DNA of 5,627 nucleotides from Pseudomonadota bacterium (GCA_021850555.1 JAJZLX010000041.1:1-5627); one strand, 5' to 3'. Shown: positions 1 to 5,627, counted from the first letter of the stretch. Notes: generated by a model from the sequence alone, not told the origin. A program made the numbers and translations.

Positions 1-1564
1 GAGCCTTGGCGTCGAGCCGTGCGATGGCCCGCTTCAAGCGCCCCGCACTGTCCTCAAAGCTCCCGAACATCTTGGCCTCGCGTGGCATGCCCTTGAACTC
101 GGCGTCCTCGGGATTCTCGGCTGCGCCTGGATTCTCGGCTGCGCCAGCCTGCTGCTGCGCTTGCATCTGCGCGGCACGCTCGACGAGGTATTGCTCGAGA
201 GTTCCCCAGTCGAAGTCGAGTGCGTGTGGGAATAGGCGCTTGTTCGCGCTCACGTTGTCCGCGAGGAACCGCAGCACTTCGAGTTGGCTCTGCGGGTCCA
301 CGACCTCGATCAACGTCTGCACGACCGCAACCGTCGCCTGTAGGCGCACGTCGTCAACCTTGACCTGTTCTGACTCAGGCTCGATCAGGAAGCTCGGCCA
401 TTCCGTGCTGAACGCATCGCGCCATTCCGAGAAGATATCGTCCGCAGACCGGCCCTCGTACACCTCGGCATACTCGCGCTTGATGTAGGCGATGAAGTTG
501 TCGTCCCACGCGCGCCGCTGCACGATAGAGTCCATGAACTCATAGAGCGGCGTCAACCACTCCCGCATCGTCTCGATGTAGAGTGCAATGCCCTTGGCGT
601 CCTCCGTGCCCTCACCGAATCCGGAGACCAACGTCTCGTTGTCGAGGAGCTTGGCTGGCATGTCGGCGGCCGTCGCGATGTCCTTGATGATATTCGTGCG
701 GCTGTAGGTCCCGGCGCCGTCAACATTCTGCATGTTGAGGGTTTCGATAGCCTCACCCTGCGTGCCGATGGTGAGCACCTGCCCGGTCTGCGCTCGTTTC
801 ACCAGCAGTGCTTTGAACGCGGCAAGCAGGCCCATGTCCTTGGTAACTACGGGACCCGGTGGAACCATCTTTGCAATCAGCAGGCCGAGTTTCGACTGCA
901 CCATGTCGTTTGCGATCATCGAGCGCAGGTACGACTTCAGCGGAAACAGCGCCCGCTGGTACACGGAGCGGCCGACGAACCCGAATGCGGCGTTTGTGTA
1001 CGCCAGGTATACCGGCTCCTCGTTCATCGAAACGACAAACCGGCTCGGGTGATAGTTGACGCCGTTTGAGCGCACGATGACCGGTTTGTTGAAGTCGGGC
1101 GACGTTGGGATCTGCGAGAGCACCAGCGAGCCTGCGGTGTTCAGAGGATCGAGCGTCGAGAGCCAGATGCCCTTGCCGGCAATCGTCGCCGGGTCGAGCG
1201 GCTTCGACTCGTCCTCACCGTCCACGCCGAGCACGAGCGATGAGATGCCATAAATGCGCGCGATCCGAGCGGCATTGCCGATATGCCGGTCCGCGCGCAG
1301 ACGCTTCCATTCCTTCTCGAACGCCTTGGCGACCTCCGGGGGCGCCTCACCCACCGTGATGCGGCGGCGTTGCGACTGCGCGAGCATGACCGGACCCTCG
1401 GCCATCTTGCGACCGAGCGGATGATAGAGATAGATCGCTTTCGCCAGTTCATAGGACGGTGCCGAGCCGACCTGAATCTCGTCCGAGTCGAGCATCTGGC
1501 GGATCGCTCCGCCGAGCACAGACTCGGTCGTCGTGATGTACGAGCTGGTGATCGGTGAACTCAT
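1..1564 (-). CDS. Phage portal protein (partial, 3' end missing)
   Basis: Head-vertex protein, normally a dodecameric ring through which DNA is packaged and to which the tail attaches. ATG at 1564 is the start because an in-frame TAG lies two codons upstream. 521 residues are visible and the frame is open at the left edge. Features that resemble the DUF1073-like portal group: ELAKAIYLYHPLGRKMAEGP (40-58); RIARIYGISSLVLGVDGED (100-118); PLD then LDPLN (122-142); SPDFNKP (155-161) followed by YHPSRF (171-176); AADMPAKLLDNE (299-310); and GFGEGTEDAKGIALYIETMR (315-334) with LTPLYEFMDSIVQRRAW after it. The last visible part is acidic, Gln/Ala-rich and holds a GAAENP duplication, as expected of a flexible C-terminal region. 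The portal role is inferred from motif order, not from a search. The ribosome site is weak (GAGGG 13 bases upstream, GGGG 8 bases), suggesting coupling to the preceding small ORF. Confidence 0.75.
   Translation of the reverse strand, partial: MSSPITSSYITTTESVLGGAIRQMLDSDEIQVGSAPSYELAKAIYLYHPLGRKMAEGPVMLAQSQRRRITVGEAPPEVAKAFEKEWKRLRADRHIGNAARIARIYGISSLVLGVDGEDESKPLDPATIAGKGIWLSTLDPLNTAGSLVLSQIPTSPDFNKPVIVRSNGVNYHPSRFVVSMNEEPVYLAYTNAAFGFVGRSVYQRALFPLKSYLRSMIANDMVQSKLGLLIAKMVPPGPVVTKDMGLLAAFKALLVKRAQTGQVLTIGTQGEAIETLNMQNVDGAGTYSRTNIIKDIATAADMPAKLLDNETLVSGFGEGTEDAKGIALYIETMREWLTPLYEFMDSIVQRRAWDDNFIAYIKREYAEVYEGRSADDIFSEWRDAFSTEWPSFLIEPESEQVKVDDVRLQATVAVVQTLIEVVDPQSQLEVLRFLADNVSANKRLFPHALDFDWGTLEQYLVERAAQMQAQQQAGAAENPGAAENPEDAEFKGMPREAKMFGSFEDSAGRLKRAIARLDAKA
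111..146. repeat. 18-bp tandem duplication in the portal gene
   Basis: Two head-to-tail copies of an 18-base unit beginning ggattctcggctgcgcc (111-128 and 129-146) that differ only in the last base. On the coding strand they give GAAENP GAAENP at residues 474-485, so the frame is kept. Near-identity at the DNA level suggests a recent slippage duplication in a flexible linker. Confidence 0.9.
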
Positions 1565-1567
1565 GGC

Positions 1568-1696
1568 CTACACCCCGCCCTCACCAAAAAACCCCTGGCC
1601 CGGCTGCGCAGGCGAAACCGTGATCAGCGCCCACGGCGGCTGGTTTCGTAACGAGGCACGGAGAGAAGTCACGGATGATGGCGGCATGAGCATCAT
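1568..1696 (-). CDS. Possible small protein of 42 residues between the spike and portal genes
   Basis: The ORF starts at ATG 1696, two bases after the spike stop (TAG at 1698-1700), and stops at TAG 1568-1570, three bases before the portal ATG, so it fills the gap exactly. A GGAG at 1707-1710 lies 10 bases upstream of the first ATG. Other ATGs follow at 1693 and 1687, so the true start could be any of three. The product begins MMLMPPSSVTSLRASL and continues NQPPWALITVSPAQPGQGFF before GEGGV. It shows no signal peptide, membrane helix or known domain. It is in the same frame as the portal gene. Against it: very short, with no recognised homologue. In its favour: ribosome site, exact fit and no other use of the stretch. 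It may also act simply as a leader coupling portal translation to upstream translation. Confidence 0.45.
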   Translation of the reverse strand: MMLMPPSSVTSLRASLRNQPPWALITVSPAQPGQGFFGEGGV

Positions 1697-1697
1697 G

Positions 1698-3803
1698 CTA
1701 TGTGAACTCCGCTCCAACCTTTCCATAATCGGTTGCGTAGCCACTCCAGCTCGAGAGCATCTTGCCGGTGCTGGAGTCGAGCATTCCAGAGGTCGCGACC
1801 ACATTTTTCCCGTCGTTGGTAAGCGCCGCACCCGTCGGAGGGACGGCCGAATTCGAGGTCTGCGCTGCGTTTGAGTTCCATGCGATCCGAGTAGCGGAGA
1901 GGGCCGTCTGCGTGGTTGGCATCGTCCCTGAGGTTCCGGCGCCTCCAATATCGGTCCAGGTCGTCACGTTTCCGACATCGAAGTAGACGTTCTCGCCCCC
2001 CGAGGTAGTGCCGCGCCACACTCTGAAGCCGCTTACGTTGGGGACCGAATTCCAGCCCAGGACGGGACTATTCGATCCGCTCGTCGCGACAGACTCCTCA
2101 TTGCTCGCACCGTGACTGGCTATCGCATTAGACTCGCCGGTCACACCGAGAGAATGCACAATGTAGTAATAGGTATTCGCTGGCAGCGATCCGCCGGAGG
2201 TGGTCGTGATAGCGTTCTGGACCGGAGCAATCAGATTGTAGGATGTCTCATTTGAGGCGAGCCCTTCATTTCCGATGATGTTGTTCCGTGAAATATCGAG
2301 GTCGCCGACTGCGTAGCCTCCCGTCTGCAAGGCGTAGATGCCACTGACATTGATCCCTATGTTGTACCGGCTCTCGTTGTTCTGCATGGCATAGTCTGGC
2401 GCCTGACCGTAGCTGAAGGCGTGCGATGCGCTCCCAACGAGCGCAAAGTTCTCCCGTATACAGACATTCGTGCAATCGCTCTTCGCGTACCACGCGCCCG
2501 ACATCGTGGCGTTCGGCCTGTTAGCTGAGCAGTACTGGATGAGGCCCCCTGAAACGTTGTACAGATCGCATCCCGCATAGAAGTATTGTGAGGCAGAGGC
2601 AGGAGATCCTGTGCCATTCTCCGAAACGGCGTTCATCACAAGATCGGAATTACCACCGAATACCATCGATGCGGTGTTTCCAGTACCACCATAATCAGCG
2701 CCGGTCCATCTGATGTTGTCGAGCGTGAGGCGCGTCGAGGAGTAGATATAGAATGCGTTGTAATTCGATACGCTTGAATCGTAGCCGCTGAGAGAGAGAT
2801 TCCCAAAGAGGAAGTCCGATCCGTTCGGCGCAATCATCGCAGCAGACAGATCAAGGGTTGCTGTCTCCCCTGGATATCCGATGATTGCGGCGGGCTTCAA
2901 GCTCGGGCGAGGCTCGAAGTAGGGATTACTATTTATTCCATTGGGGCTATATGCTGGCACCGTGTACGCAGTCGCCGAGCCGCGCAGCACGCATATCCCG
3001 CCTGGGTATGTAGCCCCGGCGAAAGTCGATCCGAAGACGGTTGGAATATCATCGAGCGGTGAGTCTATTGCACCGGTGTTCGTGCTGACTCCGTTCGTCT
3101 TGTCGGCAAAGACGAAGCGCACGCCCGTTATCAGCGTGCTCCCGACCGTTTGCGAATTATTCACGGTCCAGGATGTCCCGCTGCCGGCCGTGATGACAGT
3201 ACCTGCGGCGATGCCTGACCCGATGAGCGTCTGCCCGATTGAGAAAGCCCCGGTTACGGTGCCACCAGCGGTGAACGTCTTCCCGCTGATCGAGCCGGCA
3301 GAGGCGGTCGCGCCGCTGTCGGAGTTCATCGTGAACGAATAGGAATTGGTGTTGTTGTCCTGGTCGGTGACGGTGAAACTCACGGTTTCATTCACGACCG
3401 GGCCGGTCGGCGTACCTCCCATGACCCCGTAACGATCTGCGGCGGCATCTGAGCCCACCCATCCCGGCTGCCAGGTCGTCGAGTAGAAATCGAGCCACGC
3501 GGGGCCAGCGGTCTTCGCGAAGATTAACGGAAAGCGACCGAACGCTATCGCGCAGACGATATCCGGGCAGATCCCAGTCGTACCGTCCCAGTAACACCAA
3601 CGATGCGCCGCGTAGGTGCTTGTGATCGCGTCCGCCTGCGGATACACGAGCCGCATCGGCTGGAACGCAGGCTCTGTGTGATCGAAGAAACCGCTCGGCA
3701 CAATCACGGAACCACGCCCACGGCGGCCATAGGCGAGAATCGAGTGAACTGCGAGAGGGACTGTCGCAGCCGCCACTATGAACTGCCGCCGTGTCACTAC
3801 CAT
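1698..3803 (-). CDS. Parallel beta-helix tailspike-like protein with twin-arginine-like N-terminus
   Basis: Complete, 701 residues from ATG at 3803. A GTG at 3818 would add five residues, but ATG puts TRRQF directly after a three-residue n-region and gives the compact overlap ATGGTAG with the fibre stop. In order: Tat-like signal (1-25); Ig-like domain with VSFTVTDQDNNT (about 45-159); an apparently inserted module (160-227) with GTVTGAFSIGQTLIGSG and TVNNSQTVGSTLITG; a parallel beta-helix core (228-530) entered by VRFVFADKTNG and rich in Asn/Ser/Gly coils such as LDISRNNIIGNEG; a fibronectin-III-like module (536-635); and a 66-residue tail of unknown fold. Known: such helices occur in tailspikes and polysaccharide lyases or hydrolases. 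Inferred: a surface-polymer binding or degrading protein acting outside the cell. I cannot identify catalytic residues, so enzyme activity is unproven. It could instead be a secreted beta-helix protein carried as cargo by a prophage. Confidence 0.8.
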   Translation of the reverse strand: MVVTRRQFIVAAATVPLAVHSILAYGRRGRGSVIVPSGFFDHTEPAFQPMRLVYPQADAITSTYAAHRWCYWDGTTGICPDIVCAIAFGRFPLIFAKTAGPAWLDFYSTTWQPGWVGSDAAADRYGVMGGTPTGPVVNETVSFTVTDQDNNTNSYSFTMNSDSGATASAGSISGKTFTAGGTVTGAFSIGQTLIGSGIAAGTVITAGSGTSWTVNNSQTVGSTLITGVRFVFADKTNGVSTNTGAIDSPLDDIPTVFGSTFAGATYPGGICVLRGSATAYTVPAYSPNGINSNPYFEPRPSLKPAAIIGYPGETATLDLSAAMIAPNGSDFLFGNLSLSGYDSSVSNYNAFYIYSSTRLTLDNIRWTGADYGGTGNTASMVFGGNSDLVMNAVSENGTGSPASASQYFYAGCDLYNVSGGLIQYCSANRPNATMSGAWYAKSDCTNVCIRENFALVGSASHAFSYGQAPDYAMQNNESRYNIGINVSGIYALQTGGYAVGDLDISRNNIIGNEGLASNETSYNLIAPVQNAITTTSGGSLPANTYYYIVHSLGVTGESNAIASHGASNEESVATSGSNSPVLGWNSVPNVSGFRVWRGTTSGGENVYFDVGNVTTWTDIGGAGTSGTMPTTQTALSATRIAWNSNAAQTSNSAVPPTGAALTNDGKNVVATSGMLDSSTGKMLSSWSGYATDYGKVGAEFT
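1707..1710 (-). promoter_or_regulatory. Ribosome binding site (GGAG) for the small ORF
   Basis: GGAG on the minus strand inside the last codons of the spike gene, 10 bases from ATG 1696 and 13 from ATG 1693. It is the clearest Shine-Dalgarno-like site I noticed in the window. The portal ATG has only an irregular G-rich stretch before it. Confidence 0.45.
1899..2198 (-). other. Fibronectin-III-like module in the beta-helix protein
   Basis: About 100 residues (536-635) with SLPANTYYYIVHSLGVTGES, then PVLGWNSVPNVSGFRVWRG, then TTWTDIGGAGTSGTMPTTQTA. It fits the phage fibronectin-III-like template more closely than the module in the fibre gene does. The two modules end alike (GTSGTMP here, GTSGTVP in the fibre). 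Confidence 0.65.
2214..3122 (-). other. Parallel beta-helix core
   Basis: Residues about 228-530. It opens with FVFADKTNGVSTNTGAIDSP and YPGGICVLRGSATAY, which fits the usual beta-helix entry (FVxxxNGSDSNxGTxxxP followed by GxxVxLRxGTY). Then come repeated short strands separated by N/S/G-rich turns, such as LTLDNIRWTG, LVMNAVSENG, VCIRENFALVG and LDISRNNIIGNEG. The number of coils was not determined. No clear catalytic Asp/Glu cluster or metal site can be named by eye. Confidence 0.65.
3123..3326 (-). other. Inserted phage module (GTVTGAFSIGQTLIGSG type)
   Basis: About 68 residues between the end of the Ig-like domain (SYSFTM) and the start of the beta-helix (VRFVFADKTNG). It carries the pattern GTVTGxFSIGQTLxGxGIAAGTxIT, then SWTVNNSQTVGSTLITG, a short beta-rich unit I recognise from many phage fibre and tail proteins. 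The flanking domains would join naturally without it, so it looks like a shuffled insertion that kept the frame. Function unknown. Confidence 0.55.
3327..3671 (-). other. Ig-like (cadherin/He-PIG-type) domain of the beta-helix protein
   Basis: Approximately residues 45-159. The pattern RFPLIFAKTAGPAWLDF, then RYGVMGGTPTGP, then VSFTVTDQDNNTNSYSFTM resembles the Ig-like fold in which a GxFPF..LTxGP strand, a YGxIxGxPT strand and an SxTVTDxxG strand follow each other. It is probably the part linking the protein to the virion or to the rest of the spike. The fold assignment rests on pattern alone. Confidence 0.45.
3729..3803 (-). other. Twin-arginine (Tat)-like signal peptide
   Basis: Residues 1-25 of the beta-helix protein read MVVTRRQFIVAAATVPLAV followed by HSILAY. 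Adjacent arginines at 5-6 in T-RR-Q-F-I match the Tat consensus S/T-R-R-x-F-L. They are followed by about 17 mostly apolar residues and a possible cleavage after ILA (residue 24). Then comes GRRGRG, a basic stretch that is not ideal right after a cleavage site. The motif is seen; export is inferred. Confidence 0.5.
3797..3803 (-). other. Seven-base start/stop overlap ATGGTAG
   Basis: The spike ATG (3801-3803) and the fibre TAG (3797-3799) overlap on the minus strand, which usually means translational coupling. Before the ATG there is only a weak GGAT six bases upstream, preceded by a very G/C-rich stretch (3819-3845), so reinitiation by ribosomes finishing the fibre gene is likely. Confidence 0.6.
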
Positions 3804-5627
3804 GTGATGATCCAACACTCGCCGCCGCCCCCGGCCCCTCCAGCCCCAGACTGCGTTTCTGATGCCCCTCCACCGCCGCCGCCAGCCCCAATGCCGCCAG
3901 CACCGCCGTTTCCGCCTGTGCCGCTTACCGAAGATGCGCCGCCACCGCCACCGGTACAGCCGCCAATCGCGCTCCCGCAGCTCCCAGCGGCCCCCGCTGC
4001 CCCATCGGTGGTACCGGCTGCAGCTCCAGCCACCAGCGGAGTGGAGCCGCTCGGGGCACCGGCTGAGAAGGTGCCTCCAGTTGGGATACCGCCTCCAGCA
4101 CCCGCGCCGGACCCTCCGTAGCCAGCAGCTCCTCCCGCGTTGCCAGCCCCACCAGAACCGTTGCTACCACCACCACCGGAGCCGCCGTTGATGCACGGTG
4201 GCGAAGGTGCGGTGCCACCACCAGCGCCATCGGAGCCGCATACCAAACCACCGTAATGTGTCGTTGAGGCGCTAACAAGACCGCCGCTGCCGCCACCATA
4301 GTTAGTAACCGGCTGCCCGGCGCCACCGCCAAAGGCGGTCAGATAGGTGCCGAACGTACTGTTTCCGCCTGCAACGCCATCATTTCCCGTGCCCGCGGCA
4401 GTAAGCGCCGCGCCTCCGGCTCCTCCTGTCGCTATGGTCACCGCGACGGTGCTCGGAAGCGTCGAGGTTTGGAACGTTTCTGCGGCGAGCGGCGCGCCTC
4501 CACCACCAGGTCCGCCGTTGGCGGCCGTTCCCGATGGCTCTACATCGCCAGAGCCGCCACCGCCACCGCCCCCGATGCATTCGGCCTCCGTCGTATTGCC
4601 GGTCGCGGGCTTTGTCCAAGTACCGGAAGCGGTGAAAATCTGTACATTGCTCGCAGATCCAGAGATGAGAGCGGTACAGCCGATAACCTGCCAATTAGTG
4701 CCATCAGAATTGACCGTGCATTGCCGGTTCTGCGCGACAGCGAGAGTCGTCGCCCCGTTGATCGTGCTCGTGGCTGGGGTGAGTGTCGCAGTGCCAGCAC
4801 CAATGTTTGTCACATCGAACTGGCACGTTGCAAAGCCGCCAGTAGCCTGAGGAATATCCAGCGCGCCAGCAGAAGCATCGTTGATGACCAACTGACTGCC
4901 GCAGTCCGTCGTCGCCACCGTGTACGGCAGGCTCGTGATCTGCGCGCCACCATTGCCGATAGGCTCTGGGCACCCCGAAACGAGCTGCGAACTCGAGTTG
5001 CTGCTCAGGCACTGAGCGCTCGCCGGAACAGCCGCGCCATTCACGGCATTCGCGCTGAGTGTACCGCTCCCAGTCGGCCCCAAACTCGATCCGATGCCGA
5101 CGAGCATGGCGTTGCCGGTTGTGTTCGCGCTCGGGACGGTGCCGCTGGTTCCAGAGGCGGCGGAGAACGTGTAACTCGCAGTCGTCGAGGTGTAGTAATC
5201 CGCGCTTGACGGAACCGTAGATCCGGTCGCGTACCAGATCTCGTAGCTCACGGCTCCAGTGTCGGCTGTCCAGGTGAGCGAGATCGTGCTGTCATCGGCG
5301 GTCGTGCCGGTGGTCGCGGTGACGACGCTCGATGGAGTAGTCGTTCCGTTCGCGGTGACGCCCACAACCTCGAATGCGTACTCCGTGGATGCCGGTAGCG
5401 TGCTCGTCGCGGTATTGACAGTCGCAGCGAGCCCGCTCGGGGCACTGATGCCTTGGTTCGTGCCGGAAGTGATCGCGTTGAAGGCGCTGGAGCCTGCTTC
5501 TGGGGACGAGATCATGATCGCGCCCGTGCCGTTCGTGATCGTGATGCCTGTGCCGGCGGTCAGGGTGTCGAGCGAATAACTCGTCCCGTTGCCGATCAGG
5601 AGTTGACCATCAGTCGGGGTTGCGGAG
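3797..5627 (-). CDS. Phage tail fibre protein with glycine-rich C-terminal domain (partial, 5' end missing)
   Basis: Virion fibre/adhesin, presumed to bind the host surface; the target is unknown. The frame is open to the right edge, so the methionine at 5515 is internal and 609 C-terminal residues are visible. In order: a fibre element with TPTDGQLLIGNGTSYSL followed by TLTAGTGITITNG (5516-5626), a motif I associate with phage fibre proteins; a fibronectin-III-like module (5114-5446); a linker; a beta domain with four cysteines and an SDGTNWQVIGC ending (4676-4930); then ASGTWTKP, which typically opens glycine-rich phage fibre domains, followed by about 258 very Gly-rich residues closing with ECWIITW. 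The stop is TAG at 3797-3799 and overlaps the next start. Seen: domain order and composition. Known: such Gly-rich tails occur in fibres and fibre-tip adhesins. Inferred: receptor binding. There is no sign of frameshift. It could also be called a minor tail or baseplate-associated fibre protein. Confidence 0.85.
   Translation of the reverse strand, partial: SATPTDGQLLIGNGTSYSLDTLTAGTGITITNGTGAIMISSPEAGSSAFNAITSGTNQGISAPSGLAATVNTATSTLPASTEYAFEVVGVTANGTTTPSSVVTATTGTTADDSTISLTWTADTGAVSYEIWYATGSTVPSSADYYTSTTASYTFSAASGTSGTVPSANTTGNAMLVGIGSSLGPTGSGTLSANAVNGAAVPASAQCLSSNSSSQLVSGCPEPIGNGGAQITSLPYTVATTDCGSQLVINDASAGALDIPQATGGFATCQFDVTNIGAGTATLTPATSTINGATTLAVAQNRQCTVNSDGTNWQVIGCTALISGSASNVQIFTASGTWTKPATGNTTEAECIGGGGGGGSGDVEPSGTAANGGPGGGGAPLAAETFQTSTLPSTVAVTIATGGAGGAALTAAGTGNDGVAGGNSTFGTYLTAFGGGAGQPVTNYGGGSGGLVSASTTHYGGLVCGSDGAGGGTAPSPPCINGGSGGGGSNGSGGAGNAGGAAGYGGSGAGAGGGIPTGGTFSAGAPSGSTPLVAGAAAGTTDGAAGAAGSCGSAIGGCTGGGGGASSVSGTGGNGGAGGIGAGGGGGGASETQSGAGGAGGGGECWIITW
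3800..4573 (-). repeat. Glycine-rich low-complexity domain of the tail fibre (GGX tracts)
   Basis: About 258 codons, dominated by glycine with alanine, serine and threonine, in imperfect GGxGGAG-type units and runs of six or seven glycines. On the plus strand it appears as CCACCGCC-like tracts. One counted stretch (4141-4200) is 67% G+C. The tract holds scattered cysteines and ends in the aromatic-hydrophobic CWIITW. Glycine tracts of this kind form polyglycine-II sandwiches in the fibre-tip adhesin gp38 of phage S16; applying that fold here is inference. The units are degenerate, so this is composition repetition rather than a clean tandem array. Confidence 0.75.
5114..5446 (-). other. Fibronectin-III-like module in the tail fibre
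   Basis: About 110 residues, starting at ISAPSGLAATVN and ending at GTSGTVPSANTTG. The pattern LPASTEYAFEVVGVTANG, then ISLTWTADTGAVSYEIWY, then a TTASYTF strand fits a fibronectin-III-like beta sandwich of the kind common in phage structural proteins (LPAGTYYYxVTAV...LTWxxVxGAxxYxVYRGT). It shares its layout with a module in the next gene at 1899-2198. Its role is probably spacing or weak carbohydrate contact; no binding residues can be assigned. Confidence 0.6.
5516..5626 (-). other. Tail-fibre sequence element (TPTDGQLLIGNG / LTAGTGITITNG)
   Basis: These are the first 37 visible codons of the fibre fragment. The pattern PTDGQLLIGNGxxYxLxTLTAGTGITITNGxG matches a short beta-rich unit I recognise from many phage fibre proteins, often just before the C-terminal receptor-binding region. 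It shows that the reading frame upstream of the methionine at 5515 is real coding sequence, so the true start lies outside the window. Confidence 0.65.

Noticed and set aside
6..488. Plus-strand ORF of 160 codons
   Set aside because: It is antisense to the portal gene, whose frame is open across the whole stretch with family-like motifs. The product is Ser/Arg/Cys-rich with no domain.
1..1564. Anti-CBASS (Acb1-like) function for the left gene
   Set aside because: Database names sometimes link this portal group with Acb1, but the visible part has portal motifs. The only H-x-S/T-like site I saw is the portal HPSR motif. Any such domain would have to lie beyond the window.
1585..1615. Possible rho-independent terminator: CCTG/CAGG stem before a run of six T on the minus strand
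   Set aside because: The stem is only four pairs with an 11-base loop, and the T run is followed by the portal gene in an apparently continuous operon.
1568..1948. A 126-codon version of the small ORF starting inside the spike gene
   Set aside because: Its first two thirds overlap the real fibronectin-III-like module in another frame and are Arg/Pro-rich shadow sequence. Only the 42-codon end in the gap is plausible.
3603..4121. Plus-strand proline-rich ORF of 172 codons, and a similar one at 4347-4850
   Set aside because: The proline runs are the antisense of the glycine codons in the fibre gene. The minus-strand frame carries recognisable fibre motifs over the same span.
4130..4190. G-quadruplex-forming GGTGGTGGTGG stretch on the coding strand
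   Set aside because: It follows directly from glycine codons and consists of two-G tracts only. Nothing suggests a regulatory role.
3797..5627. Diversity-generating retroelement target in the fibre C-terminus
   Set aside because: No reverse transcriptase, no template repeat, and no C-type-lectin-like variable region is visible. The C-terminus is glycine-rich instead.

Overview
The window is a piece of a tailed-phage or prophage structural module. Every gene I can support is on the minus strand, so transcription runs from the right edge to the left edge. G+C content is moderately high. Three 60-base stretches counted by hand gave about 63% in the portal gene, 47-48% in the beta-helix gene and 67% in the glycine-rich tract. 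The style of the proteins suggests a phage of a proteobacterium. I see no marker that fixes the host, and no integrase, tRNA or attachment site.

Layout in transcription order. (1) 5627 to 3797 is the 3' part of a tail-fibre gene (609 codons visible, 5' end outside the window). It holds a fibre repeat element, a fibronectin-III-like module, a small cysteine-containing beta domain and a long glycine-rich C-terminal adhesin-like domain ending in CWIITW. (2) 3803 to 1698 is a complete gene of about 701 residues, overlapping the fibre gene by 7 bases. It has a twin-arginine-like N-terminus, an Ig-like domain, an apparently inserted phage module, a parallel beta-helix core and another fibronectin-III-like module. 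(3) 1696 to 1568 is a possible 42-codon gene that exactly fills the only gap. (4) 1564 to 1 is the portal protein gene (521 codons visible, 3' end outside the window).

The short overlap and tight spacing imply one polycistronic late message. The fibre and the beta-helix protein would act outside the cell on a host surface polymer or receptor. The portal protein is the head vertex through which DNA is packaged. Two things are unusual: the portal gene follows receptor-binding genes directly, with no terminase between, and a virion-like beta-helix protein appears to start with a Tat-type export signal. I found no defence system, CRISPR array, RNA gene, insertion sequence or diversity-generating retroelement. 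The only non-coding stretch (1565-1697) is about 130 bases and is mostly taken up by the small ORF.
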